64,000 bases of DNA, from the NCBI GenBank assembly GCA_963921935.1, contig OY998179.1, positions 60,122,222-60,186,221 on the forward strand, written 5' to 3'. How positions within the stretch are numbered: position 1 is the stretch's first letter; every line of letters begins with the position of its first letter. Positions 43,869-56,169 of this stretch are shown one piece after another. Made by a program: the position numbers and the translations under genes. The notes under the pieces were generated by a model. The model worked only from the letters and a program-made list of their open reading frames with translations, was not told where the DNA came from and searched no databases. The DNA comes from Galeruca laticollis. Lineage: Eukaryota; Arthropoda; Insecta; Coleoptera; Chrysomelidae.

Positions 43869-46512
43869 GGGGAAAGGTGTACAAAATGATCCCTCATATA
43901 ATATGATCCCCCTTGTTTAGGTGGTGTACTCTATGTTTTTACGTTGAATAATAGTCATAACTCATAACATATTCTCCAGTTAAACATTTGTAGTGTGTTG
44001 TAATGTCAACGTCAGCGGACTTATAAAATGGAGAAGATATTTGTGCCATCTGATCTAAGGTAAGGCATTTTTGATTGCACGTTTTTTTACTCTTCCATTA
44101 CTTTTTCTTGGTTAAACAAATAATGGTAATAGTCACACATGTAGTAAGCTTTCTTTAGTAGTATCAGTTATGGAATTATCTTGAAGGTTAGTATGCTGTA
44201 ATGAATCAAATTGAAAAGCGTATTTGGGGCATAATTATCCCCCCGGTGCAGTACAAAATGATCCTGGGATCATTTTATTCCATTGGTTTCTATTTTGTTA
44301 ATAGATTATCTACAATGCCACGAAACTATGTCCGAAAAACAAATAGGCAGCACTGGACACCAACAGCGATGACGACTGCTCTTCAAGAAGTTGCAGGAGG
44401 AATACCTTTCAAAACGGCAAGTAAACAGTTCGGTGTTCCATTGACGTCCATGAAAAGGCGTGACAAGAACAAAAATAAAATCGCTGTAGGTAATACAAAA
44501 GGCCTAGACACTCTATATAGTGTATTTTCGGAAAAACAAGAACAAGAATTAGTTCAACACATATATGATATGGAAAGTCGCGTGTATGGGTTAACAGTAC
44601 GAGATGTCCTGGCATTAGATTATGAGTTGGCGGAACGAAATTCTTAAACATCCGTTTTCAAAAATTAAAGGTTCTGCTGGTAAAAACTGGCTTCGAGGGT
44701 TTCGTTCCAGGCATCCGGATATTTCCTTGCGTGCCCCAAAGTCAACGTCTGCAGCCAGGGCCAGAGCATTTAATAAACCAGTGATAGAGAAGTTTTTTAC
44801 TTTACTTACTAGCATTTAAGATAAATATCATTTTCCGAACCATCGAATTTTCAATGTAGATGAGACAAGTCTCTCTACAGTTCCTACCAAAAACACAAAT
44901 TCTTTTGCAAAAGCTGGTCACAAACAAGTTGCAAGGGTAACATCTACAGAACGAGGCGATTCAACAACGGCAGTTCTTTGTATGTCAGCTGCTGGCAATT
45001 TCATTCCACCGATGCTAATCTATAGTAGGTTTCGTATGAAGCCTGAACTTATGGATGGTGCTCCCCCTGGATCAGTTTACGCATGTAACTCATCTGGTTC
45101 GATGAGAACGGAGGTTTTTAGCTCTTGGTTTGACCATTTCCTAGGCCATACAAAACCAACCAAGGAAGATCCGGCAGTTCTTGTTTTAGAGGACCACTTA
45201 TCGCACACAAAAAATTTGAATGTTATTTTAAAAGCAAGGGAAAATAATGTGATCATACTATGCCTGCCACCACACTGTACCCACAAGTTAAAACCTTTAG
45301 ATGTATCCATTGAGTGTTTATCACAACCAATCCTTAGAAAAATGGATTAACAATCATCCAGGAAGGGTGGTGACTGTGTTCCAAATTAGCCAAATTTTCT
45401 CAGAATCCTACCTTAAAGCTGCTGTTCCCTCAAATGCCTTTAATGGATTCAAAAAATGTGGAATAGTTCCTTTAGACCCGGATGTCTTTAATGAAACGAC
45501 TGATCAACCGGAAATGGACAGTCAGCTAGTAGATGGACGACTCAAAGAAACTTCACAAACATCAACAGCGGATCGTGTTCCTTTAGTATCCCAAGAAACT
45601 TGACAGATAAAAGTTCCAAATGATGAGAGCTCACAGATTATGGTTTCGCCTATTCCTTCCACATCAAAACAATCAGTTTTGGACAGCTCATTTGGTAGTG
45701 TCGGTCCGTCTAGCATCATGCTAGTTCCACACATGACTGCATCAAGAAAAGATCATCTGAAAGCACAGTAATACTCACGGGCACTCCTTATAAAAATCAG
45801 TTGGAGGAAGATAAAAAAAAGAAAGCTGATGATGAAACGAAAAAAGCAAATCGGACAGCGAAAAGAAAAGCGGGATTTGGGAATAAACTTGATAAAGAAA
45901 AAAATATAAAGTTAAACGTGAAGAGTAAAGTAAAAGGAAGGTGGAGGGAAACCATACCACAAGATGCATCTGACACTTCATCTGATGACAGCAGTGATAC
46001 TGAATACAAAAATAAGTTTTCTAACGATCAGCATGAAGAAGGTTAGGTCCATCATGTGTATGAAATGGGATTATGAGGAGTGTGCTAAGATTGAAAGTGA
46101 TGACACTGATGATTATACCTATGAGTTTTGCCGTGATATTCGCACCAAAAATGTACCCAAAAATTTAACACTTAACTAAAATAAAAGTTACCAATATCTA
46201 TAGTGTCCATATAAACGTTATTTTCTATTAAAAGAAGAATATATTTTGTTTCTATAATTTGTTATAATAATAGTTAATTTTAATCTGTTTTTCAAGTGGT
46301 GGGTAAAATGATCCCTAATGTACAACATGATCCTTTTGTAACATTTTGTATAATTTTTCTTCACCTACTGCCATTTTGCAATAAAAAATTCACTATATTA
46401 GGAAGTGAATGAGGGATACTAGTTAAACACCAAAGGAATTTTATTTTGAACGGATATTTATGAGTTGTTTGCTGAATTTTCGTTGGGGGGATCGTTTTGT
46501 ACACCTTTCCCC
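43869..46512 (+). mobile_element. Pogo-like element 2, complete ends
   Basis: Inverted termini GGGGAAAGGTGTACAAAATG (43869) and the complement of GGGGAAAGGTGTACAAAACG (ending 46512) are flanked by TA on both sides (43867-43868 and 46513-46514). The core ACAAAATGATCC recurs subterminally at 44255, inverted at 44268, and as AAAATGATCCC at 46306. Confidence 0.92.
44315..46178 (+). pseudogene. Pogo/jerky-type transposase 2
   Basis: The start MPRNYVRKTNRQHW is at ATG 44315. Helix-turn-helix ALQEVAGGIPFKTASKQFGV and the CENPB-like part GKNWLRGFRSRHPDISLRAP follow after a 1-base shift near 44645. DDE residues are FNVDETSLSTVPTK (44855), VLVLEDHLSHTKNL (45180) and HKLKPLDVS (45288). Then HNQSLEKWINNHPGRVVTVF and GFKKCGIVPLD (frameshift at about 45310), a Ser/Thr-rich linker, a Lys-rich stretch and an acidic tail ending at 46178. 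Stops lie at 44818 and 45601. It resembles element 1 throughout, so the two are subfamilies of one lineage. Confidence 0.85.
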
Positions 46513-46514
46513 TA

Positions 46515-47929
46515 CTTGATATATCTTTGAGATGATGAGCTCTATAAACTTTACAAATGAATGAGCATTAACACTATATTAGCTATGATAACCGCTAATA
46601 GAAATATCACATTAAAGTAGTAGGAATGATGGAGGATGCAACTTTGGATAAATTTCTGTGAACGGAAATGTTGATAACACAACTTGAAATGTTGAAAAGG
46701 TGAGAGAAGAACAACTGCATGATTTTTGGTAAATAAGAGTATAGATATAAAGATGAGAACCTAATCACAGAACTGGGTTTTGCGTTTACATTCAAGTACT
46801 AATATTTTGGACTTATCTAAGCTGAAAAAATATATACAAGAGTTGCCACTGTGGTGAGTATAAAGATTCAACAATGTTGGGTGCATGCAAAAATTATTTT
46901 TTCACATGTATCACAGGTTATGAAAGAACCTTTATTAATTATTGGCTTATTATACTGATAAAATATTGATCATTAGATGTGGTTAGCATATTATGTTGAT
47001 AGCATTAAACAGATTTTTCTAGCCATTTCCTCTTTTTATTTTTCTCTGGTTGAACACTTTATTAGAATGTTATACTATAAGGATATATTTGAATAAACCA
47101 TTCACTTCCAAATAACAATTTTGAAATTCCGAAGAACTGACGAATACTGTTATTACATTGGTCAATAGTTTATTTTAAGTACAATATATAGTTTCTATAA
47201 ATATTTGTAAAAACACTGAGGTACAAAATTATTACAAATTGGTAGGTACAAAAACGGTTTTTGTAAATTTTTTATAAATTAAGTAGTTTCTTTAATATGA
47301 CGTAGGTACGTAAATATAAAATATTAGAACATTTTTATACATATAAAACTATCAAATCACTATTAAATACGTTTTTCGACACATGTTACGTCGAATACAA
47401 ACTATGAAATTAATTTGTGTTAAAAAAGCATACCCCAATGTCAAATACTAACTAATAAGCAATAAAAAAATTAGTTTCAAATACCAACAAGCTTAGATAC
47501 AGCAGTAATTATTGTTACTAGTGATACACATTTAGAGCCAATAGGTAGGCAAGGCAAATTTTCATGTATTAAAAAATGTGGAGAGGATATAAGCATGTGT
47601 AATGAAGATGATAAATGAAGCGGAATAAAATACTTGTCAGTAAATAAAAGAACAGAAGAAGACTTTGTAAGATCAGTAACACAACCAACTTTGATTGTAT
47701 GAATAGAAAATAGTAGATACCATTTTTATGTCATTCTCAAATCCTGATTCACTATCAGTATAATGTATTTCGTCCCAGAGAAAACTACGTTGCTCCACAT
47801 TTTTCAAGAAATGGTATTATGGTACCATCTGTTGGGCAACGTAGTAACCAATATGTTTGCAAACTACAGAACTCCTAAAATGATTGGGCAAAATTTAAAT
47901 TTTAGAAAAAGAAAGCGTTTGGGAAAAAT
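46515..47929. other. Non-coding stretch with a small hairpin
   Basis: A 10-bp perfect inverted repeat ACTACGTTGC / GCAACGTAGT (47784-47793, 47836-47845) with a 42-base loop is the only structure noted. Confidence 0.45.
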
Positions 47930-50900
47930 GCGTAACTCCGTATTTCCCATACTAAATCAGTAATATTGATAGGTCGTGATTGGTCGATTAGCTTTTCTTC
48001 TGTTTAGGTGCAAAGTAATTGTTTTTAAAGTGGGATTTTATAGATAACTAAGAAGTAAGTATAAAACATTGATTTTTTTCAATAGTGTTTAGGGGTATTT
48101 ATAATAATAGGTAACTTTTATTGATTTAAAGTACACAATGGAGATATGTGATTTTCTGTTACATGTTGGCGGTAATGTTGAATCAAGGAGATACTTACTT
48201 TACTCGTTTTTACAATAATAATAGTTATTACTAAAAAAGTAAATTTTATTATTTTTTTATGGTGAAATGTTGCAATATCCATTTTTTTATTTACGGAGAA
48301 AGATCGCGATAGTTCACTGTTGTTGTAGCACTGCAATTTAAACGCTAGACTCCTATAAGTTACCTACTTTTTTTAACAGGTTTAACAGGTGTGTTAACCT
48401 TCAAGTAATTACTGTCAAACTCCTCAGCAAGTTACAAATAGTTTTTTTGCAGTTACTCTCCATTATTATGGCTTCCAGAGGGAAAAAATTGTTGCGATGG
48501 CAACTATTAACAGCGTTGAATCAGAAAATCTAGAGTAAGACGCCTTGCTGAAAATAGTTGATTCCTTTCTTGCACAAAACGATTTGGATACAGAAATTGG
48601 AGGTACAGAATCGGATCTAATAGAAACCAATTCGCCTGTGGAAAAAATTCTTTATCAAGAAGACATCCCTGATGATCAAGCAGAAACGTCGAATAAGAAA
48701 TCATCGTAGAAGTTATTGACGTACCATATTCATCAGCTATACCTAACGACAGCTTAGAAAACGGCCTTGAAGAAATGAATAACATAAACGAGGGCAATAA
48801 AAAAGAAAATGGCGTAGACGAGGATATAAGCGAAGATGTAACTATCATAAACGAGGACATAAGAGAAAGGAAAAATAGTATAAACGAAGATTTAAGAGAA
48901 GGAAATGATATAAACGAAGAAATACTGGAAGAAGAAAACGGTCAGGAGCTTTTCAGTGAAGGCCTGTCGATATTTTAACTCCAAGAAAGCGATCAAAAAA
49001 TATTATGTTAATAGTTCTACATGGAAGAAAAATACAAATAAAATATAACGAGGAAAGGGATTAGAGTACACAGGTAAAAAAATGAATGGAAAATGGAACT
49101 ATATCATACCTAAATCTAAAAAGATGGAGGATAATCCATGTAGGTGTTAAATTAAAAACGATGCAAAGAAAATGGAAAGAAATTACTCAAGAAAATCTTG
49201 AAAGTATTTTTAACATGTTTTGGAACAATATGACTTGGTCAGAAAGAAAAATCTCTATTCAATGTTTGGTTAAAATACAAAACGTGCAAAGAAGATGCGG
49301 AACATGAGAAACAAGCTGAAGAAATGTTTCCCTGAAATATCATTTAAAAGTTGATAACACAGAAATTCGAGTCTACAAACAGATGTTCTTAAAAACATTA
49401 GGTTTAAAGGAGTCTACAGTTCTGAACTGGGTGAAATTTGAAAAATCGCATGAAGTAGAAAGGAAATCAAAGGACAAAAGAAATGAAGTGAGAGTAAAAA
49501 TGTATGAAAGCAAAAATTCAGAATTAAAAACATTTTTAAACTCACTGCCAAAAGTCGAGTCGCATTATTGCCGGTCATCCAGCAGTAAACTTTACTTAGA
49601 ACCAATGTGGAGTTCCACAACTGAGTTTTTAAATTTTAAAAACGTAACTATTGCCAAGAAAATAATATTATACCTGTATCCAAGACTATCTTTCTCAAGG
49701 AATTTGATAAAGAAAACCTTTCCATTTATAATCCAAAAAAAGACTTGTGTGACACCTGCCAGCCTATGATACCAAAAATATTGAACAAGAGTAGTATTAC
49801 CTGCACCAGGAAATGAAGAAACAAGCCAGGGAAGAGAAAGACAGACACAAGGGTTCTAGTTTACAGACGATATTTATATACCCCAAATTAACTGTAAGCT
49901 CAATGTACTAAAAAACAAAATCAGTGGTATATAATTTCACCTTATTTAATTTAAAAACGCAAGATGGCTATCTGACACGAAGCTGAAGGTGGTCTGACTG
50001 CGAATGAGTTCTCATCTGCATTGTGCAGTTTCTTAGAAGATACTGTAATTCCAAATTTACCTAATAACAATAATTATATTATACAGCGATAGATGCACAT
50101 TACCGAATCAGAATTCAGTCCTTGCCAAAGCTTTCGTTAGTGTATGCTTCGTAAGATAACAATTATTCAGAAGTGCCTGGCAAAAGGGCATACACAGATG
50201 GAAGTAGATTCCATGCACTCTAGCATCGAAATCGGAAAATAAACATCCCAGCAGATTATGTACATGCTTGCAGAAACCATCCAAAACTGTATAAAGTAAA
50301 ATACCTAACGCATGACTTTAAATTTGGTAACCTCAATTATTACAAGTCAATTCCATCTGGCATAGCTACAGTTACAAAGATCCGAGTCCTTAAATACGAC
50401 AGCACAGGAAGAATATTTTGTAAGTTGAGACACACTGATTCTTGGGAATTTATTAATATGATATTATGATAAGCAGCTTGAGGAACCTCTATCCAGAAAG
50501 AAGAACACTCAAACATAAAAAATATGATGACCTTCAAATTTTAAAAAGAAGTTTGTTGTCTGATTATCACGACTTTTATGACATTCTTCCTTTTGCATAG
50601 TTTTTTATTGCTGTTCTTCAACTATTATTTTAAATATCAATATATTTAATTAGTTCAATATTTGTATGTAGATTTCAAGCTCCTTTGTGTATGTTATTCA
50701 TATAAAAATGATTTAAAAAAAAGTTTAGCAATAGACTATACTAATTCCTCTTGTATACGTCATAGGAATATTACGTATCTCCATATTTTTAAAAACGAAA
50801 AATGCGTATCTTCTGTTTTTATGTATCATTGGAGTTTTTTGAAGAAGCCCTTTTTCCTTTTTCAATAAATAAATAGAATTTAATATATTTCAATAAATCA

Positions 50901-50978
50901 ACACAACTAATGTTCAAAAATCTGACTTTAAAAGTGTTTTTTGTTTCTCCTGTAAAATTTTGTTACATGGAGTTACGC
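47930..50978 (+). mobile_element. Second orphan-family element (possibly Sola-type)
   Basis: GCGTAACTCC at 47930 and its complement GGAGTTACGC at 50969-50978 symmetrically bracket the decayed gene. The flanking tetramers (AAAT, AATT) match at three of four positions. The short termini make the boundaries tentative. Confidence 0.45.
48468..50600 (+). pseudogene. Orphan insect transposon-like gene, second copy
   Basis: The possible start is MASRGKKLLRWQ (48468). A Glu/Asn-rich repeat (INED, INEDIRE, NEDLRE) lies at 48778-48930. Then come TMQRKWKEITQENLESIFNM (49158), DNTEIRVYKQMFLKTLGLKE (49353-49410), LPKVESHYCRSSSSKLYLEP (49544), NPKKDLCDTCQ (49731), GGLTANEFSSALCSFLED (49989), NQNSVLAKAFVSVC (50108), KGHTQMEVDSMHSS (50181), NIPADYVHACRNHPKLYKVK (50240), SIPSGIATVTKIRVLKYDST and the end KKYDDLQILKRSLL then SDYHDFYDILPF. 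The order matches the family at 2.2-3.2 kb and extends it to the C-terminus. Many frameshifts. The catalytic-looking SDN/QN and GHTQxExDSxH motifs suggest a nuclease, but the function is unproven. Confidence 0.65.
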
Positions 50979-52156
50979 AATTTGTCACCGAAGGCGACGA
51001 TTTGTGGGTTTTTCTGAGATGAAAGTAATGAGAGTTAGAGTGTTAGATGTGATAGAAATCCATTTTTATAATTCCCCACCATCGCGGTTTTTATAGTTTT
51101 CAGTATTTTTTTATTGTGATGAGCTTGAATCACTAAATGGCAAATATATCTAGTTGTATTTTTTCACTGATTCCTTTTCCTTTCATCCAAAAACAAAGCA
51201 ATTATCAACGGCTGATTCCCACACAATTTCATCCTGCTAATCTTATTCACCAGATTATATTTATAAGACACTATCCACTATCTAAAAATCATTGTTAGAT
51301 CACAGGTTGCCGTCACAAACCAGACTTTGAGTTAGGCTATCATCACTTATATTTTTAACAGAATTTTTTTTTGTTGGTATAACTAGCATTTAAATTTGAC
51401 ATTGGTGGCTAGCAAATGAATCCATCAAACCAATGGACACATATACTTATCAATTTAAGGAACATAACTTGTGCATAAAAATCACAATATTAATTACATT
51501 CAAACACTACAAAATCACAATAGGGCATAAAAAGTAGGAGTAATATTAAACGATTTGATAAAAAAATAAAATTCGTCTTGAATTAATGAGAAATTATACA
51601 TAATTATATACACCAATTAAATATACTGGAATATAATAATAAAGCAACAAAAAATTACAACAATAACATTTTGTACACAAAATAAATGATTAAAATAAAT
51701 TCTTATTGATTTAATAACCTTGCTTAAAAATAGAATGTTGCCGGAGTTAGATTTAACAGGATAATTGGAACCAGATCTGCACTCCTACACTTATTTGAAA
51801 GTAAAAGAATATTTACATTATTTTATTTTTAACGTTAATATAACGTTGTTGCTGTAAAATAATTGAAGACTAAAAATTTACAATAAAATATAATAAATAG
51901 AATAGTAGTAAATGTTTTTGACCATTTATATTTACTAAGAATGAGCCTATATGACCATAACTATATGCTCGCATTTGAAAATTTGTTTGATTCTCTTCTT
52001 TATGTTACCCACTACATTCTTCTTTTTCTCGGTATTATTACCAAATTATTCACAGACGCTAGTCATTGAACTCGTAGTTTGTTCAATTTATTTAATTAGT
52101 TACTTTCAGAGTTTTAAATTCAGTTTCATCCACTCACATTTCATTTCGATTTTTCG
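50979..52156. other. Non-coding AT-rich stretch
   Basis: Nothing recognised. Confidence 0.5.
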
Positions 52157-52664
52157 GGGGTGCTCGAAATGCACCAAGCCGATTATAGACCCCCGTGGCG
52201 TTAGGCATCGCACCTGTCGACCCTTCCCAGGTACTCTGCACTATGAAACAATATAAGATCGATTATAATTCAATATTATGTTCCACCAAATTTTGATTAA
52301 CGCGAATATATCGTTGTTTTTTCCTCTACAATTTGATACCACACTCAAAATATTTCCAACAAAATAAAATTGTTCTACAGCTTTAGCTCTAAATGCGGTA
52401 AAAATAAGTATATTTCTCAACATAATACGAAATTATAAACGCGCATTTACTCACTAATATAAATATGAAATATTTTGAGTTTGGTAACAAATTGTAAAGG
52501 AAAAAACAACAATCATGATAAAAATTTGCTGGAACATAATATTGAATTATAATCCATCTTATATTGTTTTATAGTGCAGAGTACCTGGGAAGTGTGGACA
52601 TGTGCGATCCCTAACGCCATGGTGGGGGTCTATTAATCGGCTTGGTGCATTTCAAGTCCGACCA
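52157..52664. mobile_element. Foldback element with about 200-bp arms
   Basis: The left arm (52157-52355) and right arm (52467-52664) are inverted copies at roughly 85-90% identity: GAAATGCACCAAGCCGATTA, GGTACTCTGCACTAT and CTCAAAATATTTC recur as complements. The loop is about 110 bp. No coding capacity. Confidence 0.88.
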
Positions 52665-53342
52665 GATTTTTCAGGTTTGCAAAGACAATAGAACACATTT
52701 TGAGAAACAGATCCCACATTATATTGTATTTTACACTTAAGTCAATTCTTCAAATGATTTGGATATATTGTGGTTTCTTCATCAACTTCGGAGGAGTATG
52801 AAAGTACTTTTGTATGATGAACTCTTCTATATGGTCTCTGCATTTTGAAGAAAAATAGACTGTGCTAGTCGATTTCTTGCGCCCCAAACCCCCACTTATT
52901 ATTTTGAATACTTCGATAGATTTTCTATGTTTCAGATGTTAATTTTTTCAAGTCTAGTTTCCTTGAAAATACATCCTTCTACCATTAATCTATCCCACAG
53001 GATATTAACATGTGCGCCGTTTGTTTCCCAGTAGGTATTTACTTTGGGAGTACCTACAGAATATGAGTTAAATATCTTCACTATTTTGTTCTCTATGATT
53101 TTTCAAACAATCCAAACATTCATAATTGAAATTCGGCGAAAATATATATTTCCACTGGTAATATCCTTTTAAGAAAATAAAAGTAATCGATCCCGTTATC
53201 CTTAATAGAATTATCAAATTATTATAGTACAATCGCTTTGGTGAAAATACATAAATCCAGTTAAATCTAACTCTTGCTGAATAATAAATTGGAAATAAAA
53301 TTTAAAATGAAATCAATCTCCTTATATATGGTCAGGTCCCCT
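52665..53342 (-). other. Probable 3' UTR / downstream flank of RASGEF1 gene
   Basis: It lies just 3' of the stop codon on the minus strand. No clear poly(A) signal was seen before the foldback element, so UTR length is unknown. Confidence 0.4.
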
Positions 53343-53589
53343 TTAATTGGCAGAAGGGTCGGCTTTAAGTGTTTTGCATCTTTCTTTTTCTTGATTGTTA
53401 TCAGGAGGTTCACATTCGAAACTGGCCAAAGCCAGGGCATTCTCGTTCAATATAGGACCATGTTGCAGAAGATTTATAACCTTCCCATCTTTTTCGAATG
53501 GGCAAGTAACTTGCTTCCAAGCCATGAATTCAGTAACTTGTTTCGCTAGTTGCCAGAATTTGTCGAAATTTATATGACCGTTTGGTAAT
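53343..53589 (-). CDS. Rasgef1b: RASGEF1-family exchange factor, last coding exon
   Basis: The acceptor TTTCAG precedes this exon. The split Arg codon joins the previous exon (AG + A) to LPNGHINFDKFWQLAKQVTE, then FMAWKQVTCPFEKDGKVINL and a divergent acidic tail ending SAN and TAA (53343-53345). In vertebrate RASGEF1A/B the corresponding tail ends the RasGEF (CDC25-homology) domain at the same place, so this is the authentic C-terminus. The family activates Rap2-type small GTPases by releasing GDP at membranes. The frame is intact and codon use is balanced, unlike the surrounding relics. Confidence 0.92.
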
Positions 53590-53752
53590 CTGAAAGATTA
53601 TTGAAAAAGATCAATGGGAATTCCTTATGAAAAACAAAATTTGTTTCTCAAAGACACACATAAGTTTACATAAAATATAGTATTAGTCTAAATAAACAAT
53701 TCTGAACCAAAGTGTGATGTAGAGTTGCTTAACAACACATAATATACAAATA

Positions 53753-55590
53753 GGGGAGAGTGTTCCACAGTGAAACATGTTCCACAATGAAACATAAAAT
53801 AAAACAAGCGAATATATATCTGCCCTCATCTCCTGAATAAAAGTTAACTAACATTCGAGCTCAACAAACGACAATACGTTATCACACCGGCCGCGGTTTA
53901 GCCACTGTTACCAAGTCAATTCGAGAAAAGTGGTTGTAGTAACTTTCCACCTGCTCCTTCAAAGACGATTTCAAGTTTAGACGCGTATAATATTAAGTGA
54001 TTAATATTGTGGCAGGAAGACCTGATATTTTACAATGTAAGTAGCCTTATTTAATCATTTCATGTTTAGTTGCAGCACATTTTTTTGTTTGAGGTTATAT
54101 AGGCCACAGTGAAACATAACTGGTTTACTGTGGACCAGCATGTCTCAGTGTGCCTCACATATGTTTCACAGTGCCTCATGCATTTCCTTACATTTATTTC
54201 TTTGCTGCAGATGGCATGAAATCGTACACGAAAGAATGCTATTGGTTTAACTACCACAGAGGTGATGAGAAATGCTATAAACCTGTATAATAGTGGCTTA
54301 ACCCCAAGAAAAGTTTCTGAACAGACAGGCTTTCCTTTTGTTACACTTTTCCGCTATGCAAGGAAACAAAAACAAAATCCCCTTGAACAAATAAGGCTTA
54401 CACCTAAATACAATTCTAGACAGATTTTTGATGCAGTCCAAGGCAGGTTTGGAATGGTTTAGGGGTATCAAGAAACGCCATTCTAATATCAGTGTTCATT
54501 CTCCTGAGGGGTGCAGCTTATCAAGAATGACGTCATTTAATCCGCATAATGTATCAACATTCTTTACCAAATTGGAGGCGGTTTATTTCCGAAGTGATAA
54601 CTTCTCTGACAGTTCAAGAGTTTATAACTTGGACGAGACATCAACCAAAACTGTCCAGTTAAAAAAAATATTGCAGGAAAAGGAATTAAACACGTGAATA
54701 AGTGCACAAGCGGTGAAAGGGGGCAAAATGTTACTACATGCTGCATAATTAATGCTCTAGGAACGGTGCTGCCACCAGTAATGGTTTTTCCACGCAAGAA
54801 TTTTAAAACCCATATGATAAATGGTGCTTCTCATGGTACATTGGGTCTTGCTACTATTTCTGGGTGGATGTGTTCCGAAATATTTCCACAAGTTATCGAT
54901 CATTTTGTTAAATTCACATTATCGAGAAAAACAAATCCTACGCTCTTGATATTAGATAACCATGAAAGCCACATTTCTCTAGCAACTATAGACAAAGCTC
55001 AAGAGAATGGTATTACAATATTAACTTTACCACTCCATTGTAGCCTTAGGTTGCAACCTATGGATGAAAATGTTTTTGCCTCTTTCAAAGCTGACTACTA
55101 TACCGCAGTATATAGTTGGCTTCTTCAACATCCAGGGACGCCAATAACTACCTATATACCAAGTTGCTGAATGCGTTGGAACCGCTTATGATCGCTCGAT
55201 GTCGCCAAGTAACATAAAATCCGGCTTTAGAAGTGGGATTTTTCCATTTGACAAAAACGTGTTCAATGAGGGTGATTTCATGACTTCTGATGAAGATGAT
55301 AAAGTATTGTGCGTTCACTCAGAAACGGAGGACAGGATTCATGAAGTTAATGCAAATGGTTTTGAAGATCTTACGCGCTGCCCAGAGGTTGGAGATTTGT
55401 ACTGGTAGAAATTAAAATTCAAGAAAAAATTAAGAAAAGCGTTCATTACATTGGACAAGTATCATGAAATAATGATCAAAATGGCGACGTAGAAGCCAGT
55501 TTTTATAGGAGACATTTTTGTTTATTTTCAGTTCTATTTAAGCCTAGAATGCCGTTTTGTAATTTAATTGTTCCTCGTGAATACAAAATT
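53753..55590 (+). mobile_element. Pogo-like element 3, right end not found
   Basis: The left end TA/GGGGAGAGTGTTCCACAG (53753) is followed by repeats of the core CCACAGTGAAACAT at 53767, 53784 (variant) and 54103, plus inverted TATGTTTCACAGTG at 54160. The right terminus is missing; the sequence passes into piggyBac-like DNA at about 55.59 kb. Confidence 0.7.
54211..55408 (+). pseudogene. Pogo/jerky-type transposase 3
   Basis: The start ATG 54211 directly follows an acceptor-like TTTGCTGCAG. NRTRKNAIGLTTTEVMRNAI and the helix-turn-helix GLTPRKVSEQTGFPF are present. An internal deletion after PKYNSRQIF (about 54432) removes most of the linker. Then come GLEWFRGIKKRHSNISVHSP and DDE residues YNLDETSTKTVQ (54627), LLILDNHESHISL (54945) and RLQPMDENVF (55049). 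The tail GFRSGIFPFDKNVF with an acidic stretch ends at 55408. Stops and shifts: 54217, about 54460, 54670 and 55168. It shares the N-terminal pattern with elements 1 and 2 but is more diverged. Confidence 0.82.
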
Positions 55591-55673
55591 GAATTAGTAT
55601 AGATGAGTCAATGATTGGTTTCAAAGGCCGCAGTACCATGAAGCAATACCTGCCTATGAAACCCGTGGAAAGG
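55591..55673 (+). pseudogene. piggyBac transposase scrap
   Basis: Reads SIDESMIGFKGRSTMKQYLP then MKPVERG, the region around the first catalytic Asp (DES) of piggyBac transposases. Only about 27 codons survive, and the sequence changes to gypsy RT without a gap. Confidence 0.7.
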
Positions 55674-56010
55674 GGGTTCACTGGGAGTTTCTCAGAATGC
55701 CATTTGGCCTTAAAGGAGCACCATCGACATTTTTCAACGTGTTATGGACAACATATTGCGAGGTATTCAGAATGAGCAATGTCTGGTTTATCTAGATGAT
55801 ATAAGTATATTTTAAATGTCATTGCAAGAACATATCGACCACTTAAAAAATGTTTTTCAGCGGCTTAGAGAGTCGAATTTCAAAATTCAACTGGATAAGT
55901 CAGAATTCTTAAGAAAAGAGGTGGCCTACCTAGGAATTTTCGAAGCGAGGAATTATCTCACCACTCCTTATGGGTATCGCAAGATCAAAGGATTTCCTAA
56001 TCTTATCATT
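55674..56010 (+). pseudogene. Ty3/gypsy reverse transcriptase fragment
   Basis: WEFLRMPFGLKGAPSTF, then (after a shift) LRGIQNEQCLVYLDDISIF with the catalytic YLDD, SLQEHIDHLKNVFQRLRESN and FKIQLDKSEFLRKEVAYLG. It covers the palm region only; no LTR or other pol part is adjacent. Confidence 0.85.
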
Positions 56011-56169
56011 TTTCATTTCAACTGTTTAATCTCTGAATTGTTCACTTTTAAGTCAAGCTTTGTAGATATCAGATGCATTTTTGTTGTAACAATTAATTTT
56101 GAATAATAAAATAATTTTTAAAAAATTAACTTTGTCTTCGAAACATTTCTCACGAGACTACCAACACAC

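Noticed and set aside
47784..47845. 10-bp inverted repeat with 42-base loop as a MITE
   Set aside because: Too short and without target duplication or second copy.
47763..47963. 66-codon plus-strand frame
   Set aside because: No recognisable motif; overlaps the small hairpin and the proposed element end.
48118..48336. Minus-strand 72-codon frame as a gene
   Set aside because: AT-rich chance frame with no domain.
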